Origin: Rhizohabitans arisaemae
Lineage (GTDB): Bacteria > Actinomycetota > Actinomycetes > Streptosporangiales > Streptosporangiaceae
Assembly: GCF_025996515.1 (NCBI RefSeq)
Contig: NZ_BLRH01000060.1
Coordinates: 1,116,001-1,180,000, forward strand
DNA: 64,000 nt
Direction of reading: 5' to 3'
Shown here: positions 19,416 to 28,889 of the stretch, one piece after another
How positions within the stretch are numbered: position 1 is the first letter of the stretch
How the letters are laid out: each line of letters starts with the position of its first letter
Translations under genes and position numbers: made by a program
The notes under the pieces: model-generated
Told to the model about the DNA's origin: nothing
The model's input: only the letters and a program-made list of their open reading frames with translations
Databases searched by the model: none

Positions 19416-20582
19416 TCAGTCCTTGTCGAGGCGGACAAGCCCGGCTCGGGCGCACCCCGCCGTGAGTCCGTCCAGGCCGAAGGCGTCGACGGGACCGAGC
19501 GAGCCGACCCCCTGAACCCCTCTGTTCGCCGCGGTGATCGCCGCCCAGGCGAGCATCCTGCCGGTGAAGTCGTACGGGTCGCCGCCCGTGAGCTCGACCC
19601 TGGTGAGCTGCTTGCCGGAGGAGTCGAACGCCTCCGCGACGACCTGTGTGGTGATCGGGGACGGCTCGGCCGAGGGCGGTGCGCCCTTCAAGGCACGCGC
19701 AGCCGCCTTCTCCGTCACCCACTTCGCCCCGGGAAGGGCGGCGATGACCGGGGTCGCCTTGGCGACGACCCCGGCAACCCGGGTGAGCGGGCCGAGCCAG
19801 CCGAGGTAGACGCCGACCTCCTGCAGGCCCGGATAGCGGCGGGGCAGCGTGAAGTGCTCCGAGGCGCCGATGGAGAGTCCGTGGCGACGTTTTCCGTCGA
19901 TCGAGAACGCCCGGGTGCGGCCGTGCTCCCGGGTGATACGGCCACCCCGGTAGCCGAACATCGGCTCCAGAATCATGCCGACGGCTGAGGCCTTCGTTCC
20001 GGCGCTGGTCCGGCCCGCCACGTTGCCCCGGATGAAGTACCCGATGTCCACCCGTTCCGCGGACGGCCCCGCCTCCTCCAGCGCCATACAGGCGGCGAGG
20101 TTCCCCGGCACGTAGTCGTAGCCGAACGCAGTGATCAACGCGGTGCCCGAGGATGCGGCCCGGGGCCCGTACCGCTGAAAGATCCGCCGGATGAATGTGG
20201 GTTCCCCGGTCGAATCCAGATAGATCGCCTTGGATTCGATCGCGGCCTCGACGGCGGGCTCCCCCCATCGGGTGAACGGCCCCACGGTCGAGACGATCAC
20301 ATCGCCCTCCGAGAGCAGGCGACGTACGGTCGCGGGCCGCCGTACGTCGGCCACCGCGGTATCGGGGTTCCCCGGCAGCGAGGCGGCCAGCGCTTCGAGT
20401 CTGCCCAGGTCACGACCTGCGAGTATGGGGTGCGCCTCAAGTTCGACCAGCGCCTCGGCGGTCAGCCGGCCGGTGTACCCGGTGGCACCGAAGAGAACAA
20501 TCCGGGGAGATGACGTCGAAGCCACGTAGCTACCGTAACTCTCGGCAAACGCACCCCAGGGAGCGGGGGCGATCAAAGTCAT
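19416..20582 (-). CDS. Saccharopine dehydrogenase-like NAD(P)-binding oxidoreductase
   Basis: A 388-aa protein with a Rossmann fingerprint IVLFGATGYTGRLTAEAL (about residues 28-45), AGRDLGRLEAL and VSTVGPFTRWGEP, as in the trans-acting enoyl reductase/saccharopine dehydrogenase-like family of actinobacteria. The reaction cannot be told from the sequence. The ATG at 20582 overlaps the stop of the upstream lipoprotein gene by 4 nt (ATGA), so translation is coupled. The first 25 residues before the Rossmann strand are atypical and a later start is possible. Confidence 0.8.
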   Translation of the reverse strand: MTLIAPAPWGAFAESYGSYVASTSSPRIVLFGATGYTGRLTAEALVELEAHPILAGRDLGRLEALAASLPGNPDTAVADVRRPATVRRLLSEGDVIVSTVGPFTRWGEPAVEAAIESKAIYLDSTGEPTFIRRIFQRYGPRAASSGTALITAFGYDYVPGNLAACMALEEAGPSAERVDIGYFIRGNVAGRTSAGTKASAVGMILEPMFGYRGGRITREHGRTRAFSIDGKRRHGLSIGASEHFTLPRRYPGLQEVGVYLGWLGPLTRVAGVVAKATPVIAALPGAKWVTEKAAARALKGAPPSAEPSPITTQVVAEAFDSSGKQLTRVELTGGDPYDFTGRMLAWAAITAANRGVQGVGSLGPVDAFGLDGLTAGCARAGLVRLDKD

Positions 20583-21454
20583 CTCGGAGTGGTCGGAGCG
20601 GATGCCGGGGCGGGTGCCGCGGCCGACTCACGGGCTCGGTCGTTGACGAACGGCTTCGTCTTCGGCTTCGTGAGATGTGCCGGAAGCAGACCGGCGAGCA
20701 CGAGCTCCTCGTACGCCGACCGGGTCGACCCCCAGGTCCGTGCCGTCACGTCGGTCTTGCGCACCGCGCCCGCAGCCGGCGAGTCCACAGTGATCACGAA
20801 GGTACGGCGACCGCCGGGACCGACCCGGTCGACATAGGTGGTGCCCCCTCCCAGCAATTTCCCGGCGGAATCCCGCAGGAGGGAGGTCACCGCCAATCCC
20901 GATACCGCGAGACTGTACGGGTTCCCCACCTGCCCGATGACCTGATATCCCTGCGTGCCGAGCTTCTGCGTGAACACATTGGATATCGGAAACGGCTTGA
21001 ACGCGGAGGTGATACGAGCCGCCTCACGCCAGTTGGACGGCTTGAACTCAATCTTCACGTCGGTCGGCTGCCGCTCGGCGCGGGCCTCACCGCTGAAAGC
21101 CATCTTCCCTGCGGGAGGAACCGCGTCGAGCGGCTGGTCGAAACGCATGACCTCCTTGCCGGCGGAGTCACGTGCGACGACCGATGCGACGGTGTTCTCC
21201 CCAAAATGCCACTGGTTGGGATTGCGTAATAATCCCGCCCAGTGAACGACATATCCACCCGCCGCCTTGACGATCGAAGAGGCCTGGTCGACCACGGCCA
21301 GCGGCTGCATGACCGGTTTCTTCACAGCCTCTTCGCTACTACAGCCCACGAGCAGGAACGATGCGGTCGTGGCCCCCACCACAAAAAGTCTCACTCCGCG
21401 TTCATAACTCGGAAAGACAATTCTCTGAAAGACAACACGTGCGACCATTGCCAA
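20579..21454 (-). CDS. Putative lipoprotein of unknown function
   Basis: A protein of up to 291 aa with a hydrophobic stretch FVVGATTASFLLVGCSS that ends in a lipobox (LVGC), so it is probably attached to the outer face of the membrane. The mature part has two similar segments, around ENTVASVVARDSAGKEV and AVTSLLRDSAGKLLGG, suggesting an internal repeat of a beta-sandwich domain (FxLyD-like). The C-terminus is Ala/Pro rich. The start is uncertain: the ATG at 21454 gives an unusually long n-region, and a GTG at 21394 lies directly after ggag. It is coupled to the dehydrogenase-like gene. Confidence 0.7.
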   Translation of the reverse strand: MAMVARVVFQRIVFPSYERGVRLFVVGATTASFLLVGCSSEEAVKKPVMQPLAVVDQASSIVKAAGGYVVHWAGLLRNPNQWHFGENTVASVVARDSAGKEVMRFDQPLDAVPPAGKMAFSGEARAERQPTDVKIEFKPSNWREAARITSAFKPFPISNVFTQKLGTQGYQVIGQVGNPYSLAVSGLAVTSLLRDSAGKLLGGGTTYVDRVGPGGRRTFVITVDSPAAGAVRKTDVTARTWGSTRSAYEELVLAGLLPAHLTKPKTKPFVNDRARESAAAPAPASAPTTPR

Positions 21455-21496
21455 AAGTTGACACGGCGCGACACCGTCCGGTCACCATGGCCTAAT

Positions 21497-23191
21497 TCAG
21501 CGGTTCGGCGAGCGTGGCACTCCACTCGTGACGTTTTCCCGGCGGGCGCGGTGGCGGCTCGTCACGGAAACCTCATCCCAGACGGGCTCCGTGGACTCGT
21601 GGACACGCCCGTCTCCGCCGAAAACGAGATAGCGATCGAAGTCCGCGGCGAACCAGCGATCGTGTGTCACCGCCAAGACCGTGCCGTCGAAACTGTCCAG
21701 CCCCTCCTGCAGCGCCTCGGCACTGGCCAGGTCGAGGTTGTCCGTCGGCTCGTCGAGGAGAAGCAGCGTGTAACCGGACAGTTCGAGCAGGAGGATCTGG
21801 AGCCGGGCCTGCTGCCCTCCGGAAAGGGTCTCGAACCGCTGGTCGGCGGCGGGGGTGAGCTCGTACCTGGCCAGCGCCTTCATCGCCTCGTTCTTCAGCC
21901 GGGCGTGCTCGGTCATCACGATCTCGCACGGGGTACGCCCCTGGAGCTCGGGGTGCGCGTGCGTCTGGACGAAGTGGCCGGGCACCACCCGAGCGCCCAG
22001 CTTGGCCACCCCGGTGTGCGCGATCGGTTCGCCGGCGAGCAGACGGAGAAAGTGTGACTTACCCGATCCGTTCGCGCCGAGTACCGCGACGCGTTCGCCG
22101 TACCAGATCTCCAGGTCGAACGGCTTCATCAACCCGGTGATCTCCAGACCCGCGCAGACCACCGCGCGTTTGCCGGTCCGCCCGCCCCGCAGTCGCATCT
22201 GCAGGTTCTGATCCTTGGGCGCCACCTCGGGCGGGCCCGCCTCCTCGAAACGGCGGAGCCTGGTCTGCGCCGCCTTGTACGCCGGAGCCATGCCGTCGTT
22301 GTACCTGGCCTTGTTGCGCAGCATGTTCACCAGCTGCTTCAACTTGACGTGTTCCTCGTCCCAGCGGCGCCGCAGCTCGTCGAGTCGCTCGTTCCGATCG
22401 CGACGGGCCTGGGCGTAACCGGCGAACCCTCCCCCGTGAATCCAGATATTTCCGGATTCGACGGTCACGATTCTGTCCGCGGCGTTGGCCAGCAGCTGCC
22501 GGTCGTGCGAGACGAGCAGAACCGTCTTCGGCGTCTCCCGCAGCGCCCCCTCCAGCCAGATCTTGCCCGGCACGTCGAGGAAGTTGTCGGGCTCGTCGAG
22601 AAGCAGCACCTCGTCGGGTCCCCGAAGCAGCGCCTCCAGCACCAGGCGCTTCTGTTCACCACCGGAGAGGGTGCCCACTTCCCGATATTTCAGCTCGTCG
22701 TAGGACATCCCCAACGCGGCGATGGCACACGCGTCCCAAAGGACCTCGATGTCGTATCCGCCCGCGTCCGAATAGTCGGTGATCGCCTGGGCGTAGCGCA
22801 GCTGCGTCTTCTCGTCGTCCCGTTCCATCATTGCGAGCTCCGCCCGCTCCAGCCGCTGCGCCGCCTCCCGGACCGCCGCCGGGGCCACCGCCAGAAGCAG
22901 CTCCTGCACGGTACGGCCGTCGCCAGCGGACGGACGCCGCCCGTCCTCCCCTTCAGGGGTCTTCCCGCCCAGGAACTGCCGCATCACCCCGAGCCCGCCG
23001 GAGCTGACCACAGAACCGCTCACCGGTGCGACGTCCCCCGCGATCAGCTTCAGCAGCGTGGTCTTGCCCGCCCCGTTCGGCCCGATCAGCGCGGCCTTCA
23101 CCCCGTCCCCGATTCGGAAGGAGACATCGTTCAGCAACGTCCGCCCATCCGGCAGCACATACACCAGATGGCCGATCTCCACGTGTCCCAT
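21497..23191 (-). CDS. ABC-F family ATPase (two NBDs, no membrane domain)
   Basis: A 564-aa protein with tandem ATPase domains: Walker A GPNGAGKTT (about 37) and GANGSGKSH (about 368), signatures LSGGEQKR and LSGGQQAR, and Walker B LLLDEPDNFLD and LLLDEPTDNLD. The linker between the domains (about 250-310) is charged and helical (RRDRNERLDELRRRWDEEH), as in ABC-F proteins that act on the ribosome rather than in transport. Some ABC-F members give antibiotic resistance; nothing here proves that. It is divergent from the serpin gene, about 250 nt away. Confidence 0.92.
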   Translation of the reverse strand: MGHVEIGHLVYVLPDGRTLLNDVSFRIGDGVKAALIGPNGAGKTTLLKLIAGDVAPVSGSVVSSGGLGVMRQFLGGKTPEGEDGRRPSAGDGRTVQELLLAVAPAAVREAAQRLERAELAMMERDDEKTQLRYAQAITDYSDAGGYDIEVLWDACAIAALGMSYDELKYREVGTLSGGEQKRLVLEALLRGPDEVLLLDEPDNFLDVPGKIWLEGALRETPKTVLLVSHDRQLLANAADRIVTVESGNIWIHGGGFAGYAQARRDRNERLDELRRRWDEEHVKLKQLVNMLRNKARYNDGMAPAYKAAQTRLRRFEEAGPPEVAPKDQNLQMRLRGGRTGKRAVVCAGLEITGLMKPFDLEIWYGERVAVLGANGSGKSHFLRLLAGEPIAHTGVAKLGARVVPGHFVQTHAHPELQGRTPCEIVMTEHARLKNEAMKALARYELTPAADQRFETLSGGQQARLQILLLELSGYTLLLLDEPTDNLDLASAEALQEGLDSFDGTVLAVTHDRWFAADFDRYLVFGGDGRVHESTEPVWDEVSVTSRHRARRENVTSGVPRSPNR

Positions 23192-23444
23192 GACTGTCTT
23201 GCCCCTTCCCGGTCTTTGGGCAGGCTACCTGCCGTTTTCCCGCCTCAGCATCTCCTTTTCGCCGCACTCGCCGTACCGGACGGCCGTGAATGGACGGACT
23301 CGCGTCGCCCGCGTGGAGTTGCGGCAATCTGCGAAACACCAAATATCGCCCCTCATCGGCAAGAACACCGGGGGTTCCTTGGGTCTCTTGACATTTCGGG
23401 TGCCGTCCGAGCAACCCTGTGCGGCAAAGGCGCGTCTCTGGGCT

Positions 23445-24722
23445 ATGGGTAAAGGACGGACACTCATCACGGTTGCCACCGCGGGGCTCCTGCTCGCCTC
23501 GTGCGGTGGATCACCTGCCCGGCAAAGCTCGGACGGGGTGTTGCGCGCCGAAGGGGTCAGCCGTGAGATCCCCAAGGACGCCCCCGTCGAGGAGACGGTC
23601 GCCGGACTCGCCAAGTTCGCCGGGGAGCTGCATCGGGTGAGCACCGATCCGAACAAGAACGCGGTCACATCGCCCTTGAGCATCGTCTCCGCCTTCGCCA
23701 TGGCCCGAGCGGGCGCCCTCGGCGACACCGGGACCCAGATGGACCGGGTCTTCGGGTTCCCTGCCGAAGGCGTCCATGAGGCGATCAACGATCTGACCCG
23801 TCAGATCGTCACCGGGGAGAAGGTTCCGCCCGCGCCGGCGAACGCCGGGCCCCGGACCGAGGGTCCCCCGGCCGCCCCGGTGGTGACGGTGGCGAACGGG
23901 CTGTTCACCCAGCGGGGCACCGCGATCGGGGAGGAGTTTCTCGGCACACTCGCCCGGCAGTACGGCGCCGGGGTGCGGACCGTGGACTTCACCTCCCCCG
24001 ACGCAATCAAGATCATGGATGCCTGGGTGCGTGAGCAGACCGCGGACCGGATCAAGAAGCTCTTCGATCAGCTGGATCCGTCGACCAAGGTGGTCCTGGC
24101 CAATGCCGTGTACCTCAAGGCCGACTGGAAGACGCCGTTCGCGAAGCACCCCGTCAAACCCGGCACCTTCACCAGGGCCGACGGCACGACCGTGCAGGCC
24201 CCGATGATGAACGAGCAAGGCCCCATGCGTCACGCGGCGGTCGACGGCTGGGACGTCGTCGAACTCCCCTACGCCGGGGACGAGCTCGCCATGTGGGTGA
24301 TGGTGCCCAAGACCGCGGGGCCGGCGGGACCGCAGCCGACCTCTTCCCTGCTGTCGAAGGCGGCCACCGAGCTGCGGACCGCGCCGGTCGACTTCTCCAT
24401 GCCGAAATGGGACATCAAAACCGAGCTCAATCTGATCGGCTCCCTGCGGAAGCTTGGACTGACCACCCCGTTCACCCCCGGGGCGGACTTCTCCGGTATC
24501 ACCCAGGGCGTCTGGATCGGGCAGGCCACCCACCTGGCCAACATCACGGTCGACGAGTGGGGCACCGAGGCGGCGGCGGTCACCGGACTCGCGTTCCCCA
24601 CCTCGGCGACCGTTCCCCCGAACATCACGGTACGGGCCGATCGGCCGTTCGCCTTCGCGGTGATGCATCTGCCGACGCGGGCTCCGCTGTTCATCGGGCA
24701 CGTCGCCGACCCCACCAAGTAG
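23445..24722 (+). CDS. Serpin (serine protease inhibitor), lipoprotein
   Basis: A 425-aa serpin. The N-terminus GLLLASCGGS is a lipobox signal, so the protein should be anchored outside the cell. Serpin landmarks include NAVTSPLSIVSAFAMARAGA, KVVLANAVYLKADWKTPF and ITVDEWGTEAAAVTG. The hinge of the reactive loop has small residues (GTEAAAVT), the feature of inhibitory serpins; the P1 region lies within LAFPTSATVPP. The C-terminal RPFAFAVMHLPTRAPLFIGHV is the usual s4B-s5B core. The ATG at 23445 has little visible RBS but precedes the signal directly. Bacterial serpins are scarce but known in thermophilic actinobacteria. Confidence 0.93.
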   Translation: MGKGRTLITVATAGLLLASCGGSPARQSSDGVLRAEGVSREIPKDAPVEETVAGLAKFAGELHRVSTDPNKNAVTSPLSIVSAFAMARAGALGDTGTQMDRVFGFPAEGVHEAINDLTRQIVTGEKVPPAPANAGPRTEGPPAAPVVTVANGLFTQRGTAIGEEFLGTLARQYGAGVRTVDFTSPDAIKIMDAWVREQTADRIKKLFDQLDPSTKVVLANAVYLKADWKTPFAKHPVKPGTFTRADGTTVQAPMMNEQGPMRHAAVDGWDVVELPYAGDELAMWVMVPKTAGPAGPQPTSSLLSKAATELRTAPVDFSMPKWDIKTELNLIGSLRKLGLTTPFTPGADFSGITQGVWIGQATHLANITVDEWGTEAAAVTGLAFPTSATVPPNITVRADRPFAFAVMHLPTRAPLFIGHVADPTK

Positions 24723-24733
24723 ACGGCCACGGA

Positions 24734-24767
24734 GAGTGCGGCGGGCTCGGCGCGACCCGCCGCACTC
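24734..24767. terminator. Bidirectional hairpin between serpin and the convergent hypothetical gene
   Basis: A perfect 12-bp stem, GAGTGCGGCGGG (24734-24745) with CCCGCCGCACTC (24756-24767), and a 10-nt loop. It sits 12 nt after the serpin stop and 16 nt after the opposing stop. Confidence 0.8.
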
Positions 24768-24782
24768 GGCCGTACCGAACGG

Positions 24783-25595
24783 TCAGATCTTCTGCCAGCG
24801 CTCACGCCCCAGGTCGTAGACGTAGCGGGGTCCGCCTGCGGCCCCGACCGTGCGGAACGGGGCGCCTTGATCGTCGATACGGGCCCAGCCGGTCTCCCCG
24901 CCGCTCGACCAGTGCAGGTCGAGCGTCCAGCGGCAGTCGCAGCGCTCGGCCGACGTATTGATCGCGAAGACCTCCGGATCCTTCGATGAGATCCGATACG
25001 GGAAGTTCACCGGAGGAAGTTCCTTGAGCTCGTCGAGGCCACCCGGGCCCGGCTCAAGGCCGCCTTGGGCGACCAGCACCGGAACCCGCTGGTCAAGATC
25101 ACTGGAGAAACTCCGCGGGGTGATGCCGCCTCCGCAGCCGCCACCCACCGTGAACACCTGGGCGGGTACCGGAGCCGACACGACATTGATCTTCATATCC
25201 AGGAGGACCACGGCTTCCTCGCCGCTGCCCTGCAGCGTGATCGTCACCGGGGAGCCGCTGCCGGGAGCCGCCTCCACGCGTTTGGCCCAGGCGGCGAGCT
25301 CCGCGAGGTTGTCCGGCGGAGACGCCTCCCGCTCCGTTTTCCCGACCACGGTGTGCGGCAGGCAGTGATCGGCGGGGCGCGTACTCACCGTCCAGGTGAA
25401 CGGCCTGTCCGGCTTGCGAGATTCTTCCAAGACGAGATTGGTGACATAGGTCGCGGCTACCACCAGAATCGCGGTGACAACGGTGCCCACCATGACGCGT
25501 ATCGATTTCGACGCCCGGCTGAGTCGAGCGCGTATTCCCGTGGCCTCAGGCGGATGAACCCGTTTTCTCCGCCGAAACGCCAGATTGGACATCAC
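24783..25595 (-). CDS. Membrane-anchored protein of unknown function
   Basis: A 270-aa protein with a basic N-terminus (RRRKRVHPP), one membrane helix at about residues 34-54 (VMVGTVVTAILVVAATYVTNL) and a large outer domain. That domain has scattered cysteines: CLPH, GGGCGGG and the pair RCDCRW. No family is recognised. It ends facing the serpin gene. The ATG at 25595 (M-M-S-N-L) is the first of a pair. Confidence 0.65.
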   Translation of the reverse strand: MMSNLAFRRRKRVHPPEATGIRARLSRASKSIRVMVGTVVTAILVVAATYVTNLVLEESRKPDRPFTWTVSTRPADHCLPHTVVGKTEREASPPDNLAELAAWAKRVEAAPGSGSPVTITLQGSGEEAVVLLDMKINVVSAPVPAQVFTVGGGCGGGITPRSFSSDLDQRVPVLVAQGGLEPGPGGLDELKELPPVNFPYRISSKDPEVFAINTSAERCDCRWTLDLHWSSGGETGWARIDDQGAPFRTVGAAGGPRYVYDLGRERWQKI

Positions 25596-25786
25596 AAACT
25601 CCCTGGTGGCCGCGAGGTTTCCACCTTACTCGTCGAGTGCCCGCACCCTGGCGATTTGGCGAATCAACGACGCGGCCAGAAAACCCGGAAGTCAGCAAAT
25701 TTCCCGATTTACATCAACTTGATTACACACCAGCATTTCCATAATGAAAAATCCCGAAAGATCAATCATGCGTTCCGGAAACCACA

Positions 25787-26944
25787 TCAGGGATCGGTGA
25801 GTGCGGCGACCAGCAGGGTGTTGGCGAGCACGCCAGAGGAGACTCCGGCGATGTCACACCATTCGTCCGGGGTACCCCGGCCGTCCCCGCGCCTGGTCCC
25901 CTCCATCGCAATCCCGGGCACCCCGCATTCCAGGGCGGCGTTGACGTTGGACGACGTCCACGGTCTGAGCACGACCGGGTGGCCGGTGGCCGCCACTGCG
26001 GCGCCCGCCGCCCGTACCAGCGCATGTCCTGCGCCACCGGGCAGTTCGACGGCCGGCCCGGCGGTGACCGTGGCCACGTGGGCGGTGATCCCCGCCGCGG
26101 CGGCGACCTCGTCGGCCACCCGCCCCACGGTGATCCGCATGTCCTCCAGCCACCCCTGACTCGTGCCGCGCAGATCCACCACGAGCCGCCCGGAGGCCGG
26201 GGAGTGGTTGTCCACGTCGCCGGCGTCCACCCCGTTCACCCGGAGCACCCGCCAGGCCCCCGAGTCGTCGTTGGCGGGGGCCAGCTCCTCCAAACGGAGT
26301 ACGGTACGGGCGAGTGCACCGGGGATCTCCGAGACGCCGCCGCGCAGCGTGTGCCGGGAGACCCCCTCGAAACGGACCTCCAGCCGGTAGCGGCCGATCG
26401 CGTTGTAGCTGATCGTGCCGATGCCTCCCATGACGTCGACGAGCAGGTCGATCCGGCCCCGCTCGTCCCGGAGCAGGCGCCGGACCCCGGTGAGCCCGGT
26501 CTCCTCACCGGAGACGAAGACCGCCAGCAGGTCGCCCCCGCCCCGCAGGCCGAAGTTCTCCAGGTGGCGCAGGACGGCCAGGACGGTCGCGTCGCTCGAC
26601 GTCGTGTTCACGCACGGGCCGACCAGCCGGTTTCCGCCGCGCACCACCGGCGTGTTCCGGCGGAGCGCCGCTGCCGAGTTGAGATCGTCGAGCGTCGCCA
26701 GCAGCGCGACCCGGGGGCCGTCCCCACGCCCCTTGCGCAGCGCGTACACGTTCGGCTGATCGTCGGCCCGGACCTCGTCCAGGCCGCTCTGCCCGCGCAA
26801 CAGGTCGAGGATCACCGCCACCCGGGCGGCCTCGGCGCCACGTGGCGCGGGATGCTCGGTCACCGCCAGCCACTCGGCGACCATACGCTCCTCATCGGCA
26901 CGGACCGCGTCCGCCAGGGTTGCCACCGGAAGTCTGTCCATCAT
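25787..26944 (-). CDS. M20-like amidohydrolase/peptidase with altered metal site
   Basis: A protein of about 385 aa with the M20 fold: a strand ending RVALLATLDDLNS where M20 enzymes have the zinc His-x-Asp, SGEETG with the catalytic glutamate pair (FVSGEETGL), DVMGGIGT, and a dimerisation domain with VSRHTLRGGVSEIP. The first ligand histidine is replaced (T-L-D) and the C-terminal GRGTPDEWCDI lacks the usual final ligand histidine. It may bind metal differently or be inactive. The peptide ABC operon begins next to it, divergently, so a peptide-related role is plausible. Confidence 0.75.
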   Translation of the reverse strand: MMDRLPVATLADAVRADEERMVAEWLAVTEHPAPRGAEAARVAVILDLLRGQSGLDEVRADDQPNVYALRKGRGDGPRVALLATLDDLNSAAALRRNTPVVRGGNRLVGPCVNTTSSDATVLAVLRHLENFGLRGGGDLLAVFVSGEETGLTGVRRLLRDERGRIDLLVDVMGGIGTISYNAIGRYRLEVRFEGVSRHTLRGGVSEIPGALARTVLRLEELAPANDDSGAWRVLRVNGVDAGDVDNHSPASGRLVVDLRGTSQGWLEDMRITVGRVADEVAAAAGITAHVATVTAGPAVELPGGAGHALVRAAGAAVAATGHPVVLRPWTSSNVNAALECGVPGIAMEGTRRGDGRGTPDEWCDIAGVSSGVLANTLLVAALTDP

Positions 26945-27249
26945 GGCGGGCGAGCGTAGCGGCACCCATCGGGCGGACCGCTGGAATCCATCGGCGTTCC
27001 TTCCGGAACGACCTCATCCGGGCTCCCTCCCGCGGGACCGCAATCCGGGGTCTTCCCGTCCGTGCCGCGGTAGCCGTACCGGATGCTCAGGACGCGCCGG
27101 TGCGGCCGTACCGGACGCTTGAGACGGCCGCCTCCCGCCAACCGCGCTGTTCGTTCGGTTTTCCCGATCGATGGCATCGGAACAGCCGGTTGGACACTCC
27201 GAACAGCCCGTTTCTACATTCTGGACATCCCCAAGGAGGCATCGCGGCC
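26945..27249. promoter_or_regulatory. Divergent regulatory region with two direct repeats before the ABC operon
   Basis: This 305-bp gap separates the M20-like gene from the peptide ABC operon. It holds two similar 20-nt blocks, CCGTACCGGATGCTCAGGAC at 27074 and CCGTACCGGACGCTTGAGAC at 27106, spaced 32 bp. A weak promoter, TTGGAC (27190) and TACATT (27215) with 19-bp spacing, follows. The repeats could be an operator pair. CCGTACCGGA-like strings occur elsewhere in the window, so the support is modest. Confidence 0.35.
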
Positions 27250-28887
27250 ATGTTCGATAATTTCCGTGGATCGCAGCAACGGACGGTCGCCCTAGCCGCC
27301 GTTGTCGCACTCACCCTCTCCGTGACCGGCTGTACCACCAACGCCAACTCGGGTAACACCAGCCCGAGCAGCGCGGACACCGGAAAAAGTGGCGGATCGA
27401 CCGGCACTTTGATCGTCAACAACGTCTTCAACAACGACGGGCTCGATCCGGCGCACGAGACCGCCGTCACCGCGAACATGGTTTTCCACTCGGTCTACGA
27501 CACCCTGCTCACCCTGGAGCCTGGCTCGACCACGCCGAAACCCGCGCTGGCGAGCGCCTACACCGCGTCCCCGGACGGCAAAACGTTCACGTTCACCCTG
27601 CGCACCGACGTGAAATTCGCCGACGGCACACCCCTGACCGTGGACGACGTCGCCTTCAGCTTCAATCGGATGATCAATGTCAAGGGCGCGGGCGCCGCAG
27701 TCCTCGACGGTGTCACCGTCACGACCGAGGGCCCAGACAAGGTGATCCTCACCAGCGCCGTGCCCAAACCGGCGCTCCCGCGGATCGTGGCCATGGCGGC
27801 TCTCGGCATCGTCTCCGCCAAAGCGGTCAAAGCGCAGGGAGGCAGCGACCAGGCCGGGGCCGACCAGAGCGACAAGGCGCAGGCCTGGCTGAACGTCAAC
27901 TCGGCCGGCAGCGGCCCGTACAAGCTCAAGACGGTGACCCCCAAGCAGCAGTACGTCCTTGAGGCCAACCCCCACTACTGGGGGACCAAACCCACCTTCC
28001 AGCAGGTCATCGTCAAGAACGCCGCGGCTCCGGCGCAGCTGCTCTCCGTGCAGCGCGGTGAATCCGAGATCGCCTACGACATCGCGGCCAACCAGGTGGG
28101 CCAGCTGGCCGGGAACAGTGCGGTCCAGGTGGTCCGGGCACCGTCCACCAACATCTTCTTCTTCATGGCCAACCTCGACCCGGCGAAGTCACCGGTGACC
28201 GCCAACCCGAAGATCCGCGAGGCCATCCGGTACGGACTCGACTACGAGGGTCTGCGCAAACTCGGTGGCGACGGCGCGATCCAGCTGGCCGGCCTGGTGC
28301 CCAAGGGGATGCTCGGCGCCCTGCCCGAGAGCGAGCGCGTTCAGCGGGACGTCGCCCGTGCCAAGGCCCTGGTCGCCGAATCCGGGCTGAAGAACCCCAC
28401 CTTCACCCTGAACTACGTGGCGAACTTCTCCATCTTCGGCGTCTCGGTGGAATTGGTCGCCCAAAAGATCCAGGCATCGCTCGCCGAGGTGGGCATCACC
28501 GCGACCCCGCAGGGGCTCCCGCTCCAGCAGCACATCCAGCGTTTCCGCGAGGGCAAGCAGCAGGCCTCGGCCAACCTGTACGCCGTCGACTACCCGGACC
28601 CGGCGAACTACCTGCCGCACTGGCCCGGCGGAGCCACGGCCACCCGGCTCGGCATCGACAAGGCCAAGCACCCGGAGCTGGTGGCGCTGCACGAGAAGGC
28701 CGCCACCACCGTGGGCGACGACGCCCGCGCCGCCGCCTACCAGGAGCTGCAGCGGAAGATGAACGACCTCGGAGCCTACATTCCGGAGTTCCAGGCGGAG
28801 TCGATCCTGGTCGGCACCGCCAACCTCACCGGTCTGGTGAGCAACGGGATGTGGGGCGTCGACCTCGCCAAGGTCGGGCGCAAGTAG
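27250..28887 (+). CDS. Peptide/oligopeptide ABC transporter substrate-binding lipoprotein
   Basis: A 545-aa SBP of the peptide/nickel family (SBP_bac_5). It has a lipobox LSVTGC after a membrane signal, a Ser/Gly/Thr-rich linker, then GLDPAHETAV, FTFTLRTDVKFADGTPLTVDDV (split family signature), GSGPYKLKTVTPKQQYVLEA and NPHYWGTKP. The ATG at 27250 follows AAGGAGG by 10 nt. It heads an operon with two permeases, two ATPases and a deacetylase. A strong stem-loop directly after the stop probably lets the SBP be made in excess of the membrane parts. Confidence 0.93.
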   Translation: MFDNFRGSQQRTVALAAVVALTLSVTGCTTNANSGNTSPSSADTGKSGGSTGTLIVNNVFNNDGLDPAHETAVTANMVFHSVYDTLLTLEPGSTTPKPALASAYTASPDGKTFTFTLRTDVKFADGTPLTVDDVAFSFNRMINVKGAGAAVLDGVTVTTEGPDKVILTSAVPKPALPRIVAMAALGIVSAKAVKAQGGSDQAGADQSDKAQAWLNVNSAGSGPYKLKTVTPKQQYVLEANPHYWGTKPTFQQVIVKNAAAPAQLLSVQRGESEIAYDIAANQVGQLAGNSAVQVVRAPSTNIFFFMANLDPAKSPVTANPKIREAIRYGLDYEGLRKLGGDGAIQLAGLVPKGMLGALPESERVQRDVARAKALVAESGLKNPTFTLNYVANFSIFGVSVELVAQKIQASLAEVGITATPQGLPLQQHIQRFREGKQQASANLYAVDYPDPANYLPHWPGGATATRLGIDKAKHPELVALHEKAATTVGDDARAAAYQELQRKMNDLGAYIPEFQAESILVGTANLTGLVSNGMWGVDLAKVGRK

Positions 28888-28889
28888 CC

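Noticed and set aside
19160-19465. 101-aa plus-strand ORF upstream of the sigma-like gene
   Set aside because: No RBS or domain, and the 3' half runs into the end of the opposing dehydrogenase-like gene; most likely chance in an AT-richer gap.
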